DNA from: Clostridiales bacterium
Lineage (GTDB): Bacteria; Bacillota; Clostridia; Peptostreptococcales; T1SED10-28
Assembly (NCBI GenBank): GCA_007134725.1
Contig: SLKF01000054.1
Coordinates: forward strand, 1 to 12,994
Direction of reading: 5' to 3'
Length of the DNA stretch: 12,994 bases
Part shown: positions 1 through 7,408 of the stretch, one piece after another
Layout of the letters: each line of letters opens with the position of its first letter
How positions within the stretch are numbered: the stretch's first letter is position 1
Translations under genes and position numbers: made by a program
The notes under the pieces: generated by a model
What the model saw: the letters and a program-made list of their open reading frames with translations, nothing else
Told to the model about the DNA's origin: nothing
The model's database searches: none

Positions 1-96
1 TCCTTCACTGGCCGGATATTTATCCATAACGGCGAAGGCCAGTTCATTTTCAAAGATGGTTTTCTCGTCTTCCAGATTACAAAATATGCAGTCCAT
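1..96 (-). CDS. HIT (histidine triad) family protein, N-terminal part
   Basis: The first 32 codons of a leftward gene that runs off the left edge; no stop is visible. The translation begins MDCIFCN and continues with a stretch ending MDKYPASEG. A Cys-x-x-Cys pair (C3, C6) at the very N-terminus followed by a short strand-rich region and 'D..P.SEGH' is the usual opening of HIT proteins of the Hint/Fhit-like group, small nucleotide-binding phosphoramidases or nucleotide hydrolases; the catalytic His triad would lie beyond the window. The ATG at 94-96 is supported by a strong ribosome site, GAGGAGGAG, at 102-110. It starts 91 bases after the stop of the 952-residue c-di-GMP gene, with a terminator-like hairpin between them, so co-transcription is uncertain. 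This reading frame is short, so the family call rests on the N-terminal motif only. Confidence 0.75.
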   Translation of the reverse strand, partial: MDCIFCNLEDEKTIFENELAFAVMDKYPASEG

Positions 97-130
97 AGAA
101 ACTCCTCCTCGTTGTTTATACCTTAAATAT

Positions 131-172
131 AACCACTTGAAAGACCGAAAATTCCCATGCCTTGAGACGGTT
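131..172 (-). terminator. degenerate terminator-like hairpin after the 952-residue c-di-GMP gene
   Basis: Starts 16 bases past the stop codon at 188-190. The arms are 131-143 and 160-172. On the minus strand AACC pairs with GGTT, the stem continues through G-U pairs and two mismatches, and ends with AAGG against CTTT. Downstream on the minus strand is only moderately T-rich (TTATATTT), while on the plus strand a TTTTT tract follows the hairpin, so it may work weakly in either direction. It closely resembles the stronger terminator at 9576-9618 (see findings). Confidence 0.45.
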
Positions 173-187
173 TTTATTAACTTCTCA

Positions 188-3046
188 CTATTCAATCTCT
201 CCACTTTTCACCTTACGGATAAATATTTCCACCAGGGCAGGGTCAAACTGGGTTCCCGAATTAGTTCCCAACTCCTCTAAGGCATCTTCTATGCTCATGG
301 CGGCACGATAGGAGCGGTCGCTGGTCATGGCATCGTAGGCATCGGAAATACAGCAGATTCTCGATTGTAACGGAACTTGCTCTCCCGTTAATCCCTTGGG
401 ATACCCTTTGCCATCCCAACGTTCATGGTGGCTCAAGACGTACTCCGCGATATCCGCAAGATCATTGGTGGTGCTGAGAATTCGATAGCCAATCTCCGCA
501 TGTCGGCGCATTTCGATAAACTCTTCTTCGGTTAAGGTTCCGGGTTTATTGAGAATTTTATCGGAAATGGCAATTTTTCCGATATCATGCAGAAGGCCTA
601 GGGCTCTTAATTCGTTGACCTCGTATTCTTTCATCCCCAAAGCCTCACCGATGGTGACACAGATCTCTGAAACCCTTTGAGAATGAGCTTCTTCTCTGGG
701 ACTTTTCTGGTTGATGGCGGAAATAATGTTATCGATTACCTGTCCTCGCATGCTGGGTCCTTCGAAGAGTTTATTTCTGTACATCTGATCCTCGGCCTTT
801 TTTAACACCGTTGCCATTTCCTCTGTTAGCGATGTTTTTGTTGCACAACCGAAGGAAAGGGAGACATCCAATCCCCGGACGTTTTCCTGCTTTAAGGCCT
901 TTTTGATGCGATCAATCAGCTTTTCTGCTTCATTACCGTCCATACCTGGAAGGATGATAGCGTATTCATCTCCACCGTTTCTTGCAATAATTTCATCGGC
1001 CCGACAGGTATTTTTCAATATTTCTCCAGTTTTCATCAAAAGCTCGTCCCCCACTTGGTGACCAAAGGAGTCGTTTATCAGCTTCAAGCCATTAAGATCT
1101 CCCATAATCACTGTAACGGGTAAATTCCGTTCGGTATCCAATCGCTTCAGCTCCGTTTCAAAATACCGACGATTGAAAAGACCGGTGAGATGATCATGGA
1201 AACTTAAGTATTCGATTTTTTCTTTTTGCTCCATGCTTTCCGTAATATCCCGGGCCACACCGATCCGACCTTTGGGTGTTCCATTGGCATGCCTGGTAAA
1301 GGAAAGATGAAAAGCCAGCCACTTTACCTCGCCCTTGGCGGTGTAATGCTGAATAATCAATTCCCGACTGCCATTGAGGTCTCGACCTTTCTTTTCCAGT
1401 TCCATTTCCTCATCTAAAAGAACCTTCAGCCTCTTAAGGGTCTCCTCCGGATATCGGGCGGTGACTTCCAAAGCCAAAAAAGTTTCGGCAGAATACCCTA
1501 AGATTTTCTCCACCGAATCACTGCAATAGGTAATATTCAAATCCAGGTCCATCATCCAGATGATGTCGGAGATGTTCTCCACAATAAAACGGTTCCGTTT
1601 TTCACTCTTTTGCAATTCTTGATTGGTGCGAACTCGGGAAATCGTTGATAATAAACTGTTTCCATACTGTAATAATATATCTTTTTCCTCCATAGTATAA
1701 TGGTGATACTCTCTTACTGCATCAAAGCCGATAAACCCGTAAAGGTTGTCTCCGATAAATAAAGGAACGGAAATCACACTTTTGATCCCTTGAGGCTCCA
1801 GGATAGATTTTATGGGATCGCCCTCAGTCATGGACTGCACATCGTCGATCACCACGGTTTTCTTCTCTTTATGGGAGTTCAGCCAGGCCTGTGCTTTCTC
1901 CAGAGGGATCCCCTGGAGTTCATGAATTTGGGGAAGGATTCCTTCTTTGCACCACTCATAGGTATTGATGCAGATTCGTTGTTCGAAATCATATTCGAAG
2001 ACATAGACCCGGTCGGCTCCCACAATCTTTGCCGCTTTATTCATGGTGTCTTCAATGATGGTATCCAGGGTTTTTGACGTGGCACCCATCAACAGTGTAG
2101 AGACTTCAAGAAGTATTCTCTGATCTTCATTGTTGCCCTTCAGTGCGTCATCCATCCTTCCCCTGTCAATCATCAGCCCCAACTGTCTTCCGTACATCTC
2201 CGCGAGGACATCGTTTCGAAAATCTTTTCCTTTTGGCATCATAAAGGTAAAATCCCCCAGCATCACATCGTTTTTCAGAATTTTTACCAACACGGTTTCA
2301 CCGATTCCAAAGGTTTTCGTTAAGAGATCGCAAAGGTTTTTGGGAATCACCCCTTCGGCCAATTCATGAAGTGTCGAAAAACGGGTAATTGAGCGATTCT
2401 TTATTTTTTCCACTCTTAGAGGGTCATGATCCCATTCCTTTCCTTCCAGCATCATTTCCATTATTTTCATGGCTTTTTCGATATTTCCCCGATCCCCTGC
2501 TATGGCCACGGTTTTATATTTGTTTCCTTTTTCGTTATAAAGATTGAATGCGGCATATTTTGCCTCGGAAATCTCTAAGAGGGTGTCCACTATTTGTTGA
2601 TAAGGGATTTTCCCTCCTATCCCGTTCAAAAAAGATTCCGAGGTTATGGATATTTTTTTCAACCCCCGGATCTGTCTTTCCTCCTTGGTTACATCGGTGA
2701 CCGTCACAATAAAATAGCCCGGTTCCGGAGAAAAGGTATTCCCTTTATACCAGCGGTTCAGCGGTTCAGAGTATTGGGTGAAATTATTCTGTGTTCCCTT
2801 CAGGGCCACATCACCGTAAAAACCGATCCAATCGAATTTATCTTTTTCAATGCCCGGCAGCACCTCGGTAACGGATTTTCCAAGAATCCTTTGAGCGTCC
2901 AGACCGGTGATCTCTTCAAAGGCTTGATTTGCTTCAATATATATATAATCGATGGGATTCCCGTCATTGTCCGTAACAATTTTATGATAGGCATAACCCA
3001 CTATGGCTTGTTCAATGATGTTCTTATAAAATGATGGTTCCCACAT
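188..3046 (-). CDS. PAS-GAF-GAF-PAS-GGDEF-HD-GYP dual c-di-GMP signalling protein (952 aa)
   Basis: Predicted soluble sensor enzyme that can both make c-di-GMP from GTP (GGDEF) and hydrolyse it (HD-GYP). Domains in order: PAS about 1-120; a GAF-like region about 130-310 (weakest call); GAF about 315-470; PAS about 480-605; GGDEF about 612-770; HD-GYP about 780-945. The GGDEF active loop reads GGDEY (691-695), and the upstream GDLNGLK...ND...GHQVGD segment keeps the metal and base-recognition Asp residues. The I-site position reads R682-A-D-E685, so it is RxxE, not RxxD. The HD-GYP domain is complete: HDIGK (H820, D821), H849, HH (873-874) and GYP (881-883). No transmembrane segment is seen, so it is probably cytosolic. 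The ATG is preceded by AGGAAAGGA about 11 bases upstream, and an extended -10 lies at 3091-3099. The net output (synthase or hydrolase) cannot be decided from sequence. Confidence 0.93.
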   Translation of the reverse strand: MWEPSFYKNIIEQAIVGYAYHKIVTDNDGNPIDYIYIEANQAFEEITGLDAQRILGKSVTEVLPGIEKDKFDWIGFYGDVALKGTQNNFTQYSEPLNRWYKGNTFSPEPGYFIVTVTDVTKEERQIRGLKKISITSESFLNGIGGKIPYQQIVDTLLEISEAKYAAFNLYNEKGNKYKTVAIAGDRGNIEKAMKIMEMMLEGKEWDHDPLRVEKIKNRSITRFSTLHELAEGVIPKNLCDLLTKTFGIGETVLVKILKNDVMLGDFTFMMPKGKDFRNDVLAEMYGRQLGLMIDRGRMDDALKGNNEDQRILLEVSTLLMGATSKTLDTIIEDTMNKAAKIVGADRVYVFEYDFEQRICINTYEWCKEGILPQIHELQGIPLEKAQAWLNSHKEKKTVVIDDVQSMTEGDPIKSILEPQGIKSVISVPLFIGDNLYGFIGFDAVREYHHYTMEEKDILLQYGNSLLSTISRVRTNQELQKSEKRNRFIVENISDIIWMMDLDLNITYCSDSVEKILGYSAETFLALEVTARYPEETLKRLKVLLDEEMELEKKGRDLNGSRELIIQHYTAKGEVKWLAFHLSFTRHANGTPKGRIGVARDITESMEQKEKIEYLSFHDHLTGLFNRRYFETELKRLDTERNLPVTVIMGDLNGLKLINDSFGHQVGDELLMKTGEILKNTCRADEIIARNGGDEYAIILPGMDGNEAEKLIDRIKKALKQENVRGLDVSLSFGCATKTSLTEEMATVLKKAEDQMYRNKLFEGPSMRGQVIDNIISAINQKSPREEAHSQRVSEICVTIGEALGMKEYEVNELRALGLLHDIGKIAISDKILNKPGTLTEEEFIEMRRHAEIGYRILSTTNDLADIAEYVLSHHERWDGKGYPKGLTGEQVPLQSRICCISDAYDAMTSDRSYRAAMSIEDALEELGTNSGTQFDPALVEIFIRKVKSGEIE

Positions 3047-3090
3047 TCCGTATCATTCCTTTCCTGTTGGTTTGGTTCAATCGATGATTA

Positions 3091-3099
3091 ATTTTAACA
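3091..3099 (-). promoter_or_regulatory. candidate extended -10 element for the 952-residue gene
   Basis: The minus strand reads TGTTAAAAT, an extended -10 (TGn plus TAAAAT, 5 of 6 to TATAAT), ending 44 bases before the ATG at 3046. No good -35 sits at 16-18 bases upstream (CTTCAT at 17). Extended -10 promoters can do without one. The terminator hairpin at 3141-3172 lies just upstream, which fits a fresh transcription start here. Confidence 0.4.
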
Positions 3100-3140
3100 C
3101 ATCCATCAATAATATGAAGTATAATTTCCTTTTACGCAAA

Positions 3141-3172
3141 CAAAAACCGTCTTATCAGGATAACGGTTTTTG
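3141..3172 (-). terminator. hairpin terminator between the two c-di-GMP genes
   Basis: Plus-strand arms are CAAAAACCG (3141-3149) and CGGTTTTTG (3164-3172), with an inner perfect stem TTATC (3152-3156) / GATAA (3159-3163), loop AG and a two-base bulge TC (3150-3151). It starts 47 bases beyond the stop of the 849-residue gene on the minus strand. There the descending arm ends in CGGTTTTTG followed by TTTG, giving a U-rich tail. The A/T flanks are symmetric, so it could act in both directions, but no rightward gene ends here. Confidence 0.7.
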
Positions 3173-3219
3173 TTGATCTTCAAAACAACTACCTCATTTT
3201 TATAAAGTAGCCTATGTGT

Positions 3220-5769
3220 TTATCCGAAAAGTTCCACGAACTTGTTGACGACTTCTGGATCAAATTGGGTGCCGGAACACCTCACGATTTCTTTTATTGC
3301 TACTTTGGGAGAAACCCCTTCTTTATAGGCTCTGGAATGGGTCATAACATCATAGACGTCGACGACGGATATAATCCGGGACAATATAGGAATTTCATCC
3401 CCTTTTAATCCATGGGGATATCCTGTTCCGTCCCATCTTTCATGATGAAATAAAATATAATTGGAAATATGAATTAATTCTGGGCATGTTTCCGCAATTC
3501 TATAACCGATTTCCGAATGACTTTTCATTTTTTCCCATTCCGTTTCCGTTAGTTTTCCCGGTTTACCCAGAATAGCGTCGGGGATTGCTATCTTACCTAT
3601 ATCATGAAGAATGGCCAGGAGCCCTAATTCGTTGAGTTTATCATTATCAAGATGTAAGCCTCTACCTAGGGTAATGCTCAAATCTTTCATGCGCTCGCCA
3701 TGGGACTCGGTTTCATGACTTCGCTCATTCAATGATTTTTGCAACGATTGAATAATATGACTACGGGTACTTTTGCTTTCCAGTAATTTATTTCGATACA
3801 TTTGTTCCTCAGCTTTTTTTATGATATCAATAACAGATTGTTTGCTATTTTGTTTAATCCCATATCCCAGGGAAATACTAATATTGATTGGTATATCCGA
3901 GGATTGCTCGCATAAATCGTAAATTCTTTGACAGATCTTTTCGACGGCTTCTTTATCGGTACGGGGCAACAGGATCCCAAACTCGTCACCACCCCACCTG
4001 CATATAACATCTTCTTTACGGCAGGCTTGTGTAAGAATATCTGCAGTTTCAATTAACAGTTGGTCTCCTACTAAGTGACCAAAAACATCATTGGTCAGCT
4101 TTAAACCATTTACATCTCCGATGATAATCGCAAGGGGAAGCTGCCGCTTTGTGTCTAGGCGTTGCAACTCTTCTTCAAAAAAAGCACGATTATATAGACC
4201 CGTCAGTTTATCGTAAAAACTTAAAAACCGTATTTTGGCTTCCGCTTCTTTTCTTTCCCGAATATCTGTGTAAATCCCATGATATCCAATGATCTTGCCA
4301 TCAACAAACGTAGGACCTCCCCGAATACAAACATCAATTAAAATCCCGTCTTTGTTTTTTCTCACCGTATCAATTTCTATTTTTTTGTTGTTAAGCGCCA
4401 TATTATTGATTTCCATAGCCTCTTGCATATGGTTTTCAGGAGAGATTAATTCATCTACGGTTTTTCCAAAGGACTCCTTGAAGTTATAGCCAAATATTTC
4501 AGTAAATGTTTTATTGATTTCCTGAATCCTATTATTCAGATCAATATGAATAATTGCATCCGGTGAATAATTAAAATGAGATTCCAATATCTTTTTCTGT
4601 TTTTTAATTTCATCTTCCGCATGTTTCATAAATCTTACATCGGTATAGATAGAATAGCCCGCAACCATTTTATTATTGATTACGATAGGGACTCCTTTGG
4701 CAAGCACGTTTATTGGATTTCCACATTTATCATAGCGCACCGTATCTTTAAACTTCAAATCTTTTTTTTCAAAGTGGGCAAAAGTAAGATAAGATTCCAG
4801 CTTATTCAAGGGATCTATAATATCATTCACATGTCGACCTTTCACTTCTTTATCGGTATAGCCGAATAATTTCGTAAATGCAGGATTAACCGTAATAATA
4901 TCTTCTTTTTCATCAAAATAGGCAATGGCTTCCGGTGAATTATCAAAAAGACATTCGAAGGATTTTTTTTGGTGTAACAGTGCATCCTGACCGTTTCTTT
5001 CCTTTGTGACATCCCTTTGTGTTCCAACGATTCTAAGAGCTCGACCATCGGGGGCTCGGTCCGATGCCTTGGCTCTTTCATGCACCCAAATATAGTTACC
5101 GTCTTTTTGTTGTATTCGATATTCTGCAGTATACATAGGTGTTTTTCCATCAACATGTTTATGTAATTCCTTAATTACCTGATCTTTATCCTCCGGATGA
5201 ATAACATCAATCCAAGCTTCATAAGATTTTGTAAAATCATTTTCGCTGTATCCGATTATTGCGTTGAACTGCTTAGATAGACAAAAGATATTAGATGGGA
5301 CATCCCAATCCCACACCCCGTGGGCACTACCTTCCAATGCAAAATTCCAACGTTCCTCACGCTCGATTAAAGCGGACTCCTTCTCTTTTATATAAGTAAT
5401 GTCGTTGATAAATCCCTCAAGAAAAAGTGCATTTCCATGTTGATCCCGTTTGATCTGTATATTTAATAGTGCCGTTATAATACTGCCGTCTTTGCAATAG
5501 TATTGGATTTCATAATTAGAAAGTTTGCCTTCGCTTTTTATCCGTTCCAGTAGTTCCCGACGATTGTGTTCTTTTACAAACATCTGCTTTTCTATGTTTT
5601 CAATAGAAGATATTATTTCCTCCGGGGAGTCATACTTTAATATCGTTGAAAATGTTTTATTCACATAAAGAAGTCTACCGTCAAAACTACTTCGGAAAAT
5701 CCCTATTAGGGCATCATCAAACAAGTCGATATATGTACTAGTGTTTGCATAGCTATTTTTACCGATCAT
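3220..5769 (-). CDS. PAS(x4)-GGDEF-HD-GYP dual c-di-GMP signalling protein (849 aa)
   Basis: Second tandem bifunctional c-di-GMP enzyme, with no visible membrane segment. Domains: PAS about 8-128, PAS (PAS_3-like, with W-D-W and HPED motifs) about 135-260, PAS about 265-385, PAS about 390-505, GGDEF about 512-670, HD-GYP about 685-849. The signature GGDEF is at 593-597. The inhibitory I-site is intact, R584-K-E-D587, five residues before GGDEF. The Asp that reads the second guanine is kept (GHLVGD), which favours c-di-GMP over GMP-AMP synthesis. HD-GYP residues are all present: H722, D723, H751, HH 775-776 and GYP 783-785. Start choice: the frame opens seven codons earlier at a TTG (5790) with no ribosome site before it. 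I prefer the ATG at 5769, which has GGAG (5781-5784) 11 bases upstream. The catalytic half resembles the neighbouring 952-residue protein, suggesting duplication with sensor replacement; some PAS stretches are markedly AT-rich. Confidence 0.93.
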   Translation of the reverse strand: MIGKNSYANTSTYIDLFDDALIGIFRSSFDGRLLYVNKTFSTILKYDSPEEIISSIENIEKQMFVKEHNRRELLERIKSEGKLSNYEIQYYCKDGSIITALLNIQIKRDQHGNALFLEGFINDITYIKEKESALIEREERWNFALEGSAHGVWDWDVPSNIFCLSKQFNAIIGYSENDFTKSYEAWIDVIHPEDKDQVIKELHKHVDGKTPMYTAEYRIQQKDGNYIWVHERAKASDRAPDGRALRIVGTQRDVTKERNGQDALLHQKKSFECLFDNSPEAIAYFDEKEDIITVNPAFTKLFGYTDKEVKGRHVNDIIDPLNKLESYLTFAHFEKKDLKFKDTVRYDKCGNPINVLAKGVPIVINNKMVAGYSIYTDVRFMKHAEDEIKKQKKILESHFNYSPDAIIHIDLNNRIQEINKTFTEIFGYNFKESFGKTVDELISPENHMQEAMEINNMALNNKKIEIDTVRKNKDGILIDVCIRGGPTFVDGKIIGYHGIYTDIRERKEAEAKIRFLSFYDKLTGLYNRAFFEEELQRLDTKRQLPLAIIIGDVNGLKLTNDVFGHLVGDQLLIETADILTQACRKEDVICRWGGDEFGILLPRTDKEAVEKICQRIYDLCEQSSDIPINISISLGYGIKQNSKQSVIDIIKKAEEQMYRNKLLESKSTRSHIIQSLQKSLNERSHETESHGERMKDLSITLGRGLHLDNDKLNELGLLAILHDIGKIAIPDAILGKPGKLTETEWEKMKSHSEIGYRIAETCPELIHISNYILFHHERWDGTGYPHGLKGDEIPILSRIISVVDVYDVMTHSRAYKEGVSPKVAIKEIVRCSGTQFDPEVVNKFVELFG

Positions 5770-5828
5770 TATAAACACATCTCCATTCAACTTAGTTGAA
5801 AGTTTATTCAGAATTTTTTTCTACTACA

Positions 5829-5857
5829 AATGTACCATATTTTATTAGCTAAAACAA
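5829..5857 (-). promoter_or_regulatory. candidate sigma-A promoter for the 849-residue gene
   Basis: Minus strand: -35 TTGTTT (5852-5857), 17-base spacer, -10 TACATT (5829-5834), preceded by TGG, so an extended -10 arrangement. The match is 4 of 6 at the -10 and 3-4 of 6 at the -35. It lies about 60 bases before the preferred ATG at 5769, in AT-rich sequence. Confidence 0.35.
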
Positions 5858-5973
5858 TATTTAAAAACTCACAACGAAAGCAAGCAGAAAAGTGCATTCA
5901 GTCAAGCTGCCTGATCGTAATCCCCTTGGTTAACCTTCTAAAACGACATTCCCCACCCGGTATTCACCATAGA

Positions 5974-6001
5974 ATAAGCACCTCATATTTGAGATGCTTA
6001 T
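5974..6001 (-). terminator. candidate terminator hairpin downstream of the MFS gene
   Basis: Plus strand ATAAGCA (5974-5980) pairs with TGCTTAT (5995-6001). Inside, CTCA pairs with TGAG around a TATT loop, with one C/A mismatch between the two stems. It starts 73 bases past the MFS stop on the minus strand and is followed there by TCTATGG, a poor U-tract, so termination would be moderate. It may instead be a mobile-element end or processing hairpin. Confidence 0.45.
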
Positions 6002-6038
6002 CCATCAATTTATTCCGAACTCTTTAACCTAAAATGCT

Positions 6039-6077
6039 TTAGGATAAGTCCCTGTCCCTTCGTTTGATTTATCCTAA
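6039..6077 (-). repeat. inverted repeat overlapping the MFS stop codon
   Basis: Perfect 9-base arms TTAGGATAA (6039-6047) and TTATCCTAA (6069-6077), extendable by a T-G and a C-G pair, enclose a 21-base loop holding AAGGGACAGGGAC on the minus strand. The MFS stop codon (6074-6076) lies within one arm. A competing hairpin CCTAAA (6028-6033) / TTTAGG (6038-6043) shares bases with the left arm, so the two cannot form together. No U-tract follows directly. The role is unknown. Confidence 0.6.
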
Positions 6078-7351
6078 GGATCCGTCCGGGTTTGTCGAGC
6101 AATTTGTACAGGATCCGCCGTAAGTTTCTTTTCGCCGGCTTTCAGCATAATATAAGCAAGGAAGAAAAATGCCGCGCCTCCCATGAACATTCCCTGGTTG
6201 CCGATCAGATCCATAGCCAGCCCCAGCATAAAGGGCCCTACCATCTGGCCGATCATGGTAAACACGTAGTAAAGACCAATGTAAAAACCCACTCGGTCTC
6301 TACCACCAAAATCCGCAATCAGTGGCATTGCCTGAACATTGACCAATGCCCAGCCTAAACCGCCGAATACAAAGATTAGGGCAATTAGCCAAGGCGCTCG
6401 TACGGGAATGGCCAGTAGAAAAAGACCTGGCACCAGTAAAAGCCCCCAAAGCATGGTCGGGATTTTTCCGATTTTCGTTCCGATAAACCCGGCAAATATG
6501 GCAAACACCAGGAAGGATCCCGCAAAGGAGGTTAGGATAAAATTCGCCCGTCCCTCAGAAAGTCCCAGGGTTTCAACCCCGTAAATGGGAAACATAGCAT
6601 TAAGACCCGCATATCCGATAAAATACGTCAGCATTGCGAGAAGAATTAGAAACTGACCGGTGTATCCCGGCTTTAATAAATCTCGAATACCGTTGATGGC
6701 CTCTTTAATCGGGTTCGAGGATGACCTGGGCGAGTTATCTACATAGGGAGGATTCCGATCCACTTTCCACCATACAACCAATAAACTCAATATAAGGACA
6801 ATCCCGCCGATTCCAAAGGTCAGCCGGGGATCGATATCATACAGCAGGGCTAACACACCAAAACTGATCAGGGTTCCAATTCCACCCATCAGGTTGATAA
6901 TACCATTAGCCGTGGAACGTTTCTCCGGTGGAGTGTGGTCCGGCATTAATGAAATAATCGGTCCACGGTAAGAATGCATGGCCGCCGTAAAGATGATTTC
7001 TGTGATAATCAACAAAATCAACACCGAGGAAACCAGGGGTATGGCAAAGTGAGTAAGAGCCGCAATAGGTATGGCAATCATAATAAAGGGCAGCCTCCGC
7101 CCCCAGGGAGAATCCATCTGATCCGACCAGGCCCCGATAATAGGAATCAGTAATAAACCGATCAGGTTATCCGTCCCCATGAGGAGTCCCACCACCGCAC
7201 GGGAAGCAAAAAACTCCCGATACATCAGAGGTAGAAAAGCGTTGTAGCTCGTGAATGCCATCTGTACTCCCAGAAAACCGAAACCGATCCACCAAATCTT
7301 TGCGTAGGAAAACTTATTCGCCTCGCCGGAACTCACTTTTTCCTCACTCAT
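6074..7351 (-). CDS. MFS transporter, SLC45/GPH-like (425 aa)
   Basis: Polytopic inner-membrane carrier with about 12 hydrophobic helices, a normal length for the major facilitator superfamily. The helix 2-3 loop has an MFS signature, G73-A-W-S-D77 followed by S-P-W-G84-R85-R86-L-P. A second cytosolic signature around 138-150 (DHTPPEKRSTANGI) resembles the helix 4-5 loop of the SLC45/GPH sugar carrier branch, and a weaker repeat of the first (GTKIGKIP, about residue 290) starts the second half. The substrate cannot be named; sugars or other small solutes driven by ion symport are plausible from the subfamily only. The ATG at 7349-7351 has a GGGAGG ribosome site at 7360-7365. It starts 57 bases after the stop of the upstream 277-residue gene with no terminator between, so it is probably read from the promoter at 9475-9503 as the last gene of a three-gene unit. 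Confidence 0.85.
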   Translation of the reverse strand: MSEEKVSSGEANKFSYAKIWWIGFGFLGVQMAFTSYNAFLPLMYREFFASRAVVGLLMGTDNLIGLLLIPIIGAWSDQMDSPWGRRLPFIMIAIPIAALTHFAIPLVSSVLILLIITEIIFTAAMHSYRGPIISLMPDHTPPEKRSTANGIINLMGGIGTLISFGVLALLYDIDPRLTFGIGGIVLILSLLVVWWKVDRNPPYVDNSPRSSSNPIKEAINGIRDLLKPGYTGQFLILLAMLTYFIGYAGLNAMFPIYGVETLGLSEGRANFILTSFAGSFLVFAIFAGFIGTKIGKIPTMLWGLLLVPGLFLLAIPVRAPWLIALIFVFGGLGWALVNVQAMPLIADFGGRDRVGFYIGLYYVFTMIGQMVGPFMLGLAMDLIGNQGMFMGGAAFFFLAYIMLKAGEKKLTADPVQIARQTRTDP

Positions 7352-7408
7352 ATGTACTGCCTCCCTGTTAATGTATTTTTTATCATTTCCCTACTCAATA
7401 CTTTATAT

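Larger units (their letters stand above)
5770..6073. other. 304-base intergenic region between the MFS and PAS-GGDEF-HD-GYP genes
   Basis: Contains, from right to left in the direction of transcription: most of the hairpin over the MFS stop (6039-6077), a second hairpin (5974-6001), about 100 bases of richer composition with no convincing gene (about 5870-5970), and a candidate promoter (5829-5857) for the c-di-GMP gene. An open frame of 65 codons on the plus strand (5830-6027) lacks a ribosome site and spans the promoter and a hairpin, so I do not call it a gene. No c-di-GMP riboswitch was recognised. Confidence 0.6.

Noticed and set aside
3047..3219. Possible c-di-GMP (GEMM) riboswitch ahead of a c-di-GMP gene
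   Set aside because: The conserved receptor-loop and GCAAA-type core sequences were not found in this gap or in 5770-6073.
188..5769. Hypr-type GMP-AMP cyclase activity for the GGDEF domains
   Set aside because: The Asp in the GHxxGD motif that is replaced by Ser in Hypr enzymes is present in both proteins.
5830..6027. 65-codon open frame on the plus strand
   Set aside because: No ribosome site, spans a promoter-like region and a hairpin, and has low-complexity composition with no family resemblance I could support.
7370..7398. Promoter-like TTGAGT, 17 bases, TACATT on the minus strand before the MFS gene
   Set aside because: Transcription would start at about 7363, inside the ribosome site at 7360-7365, so the message would lack a full site. 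Read-through from upstream is more likely.
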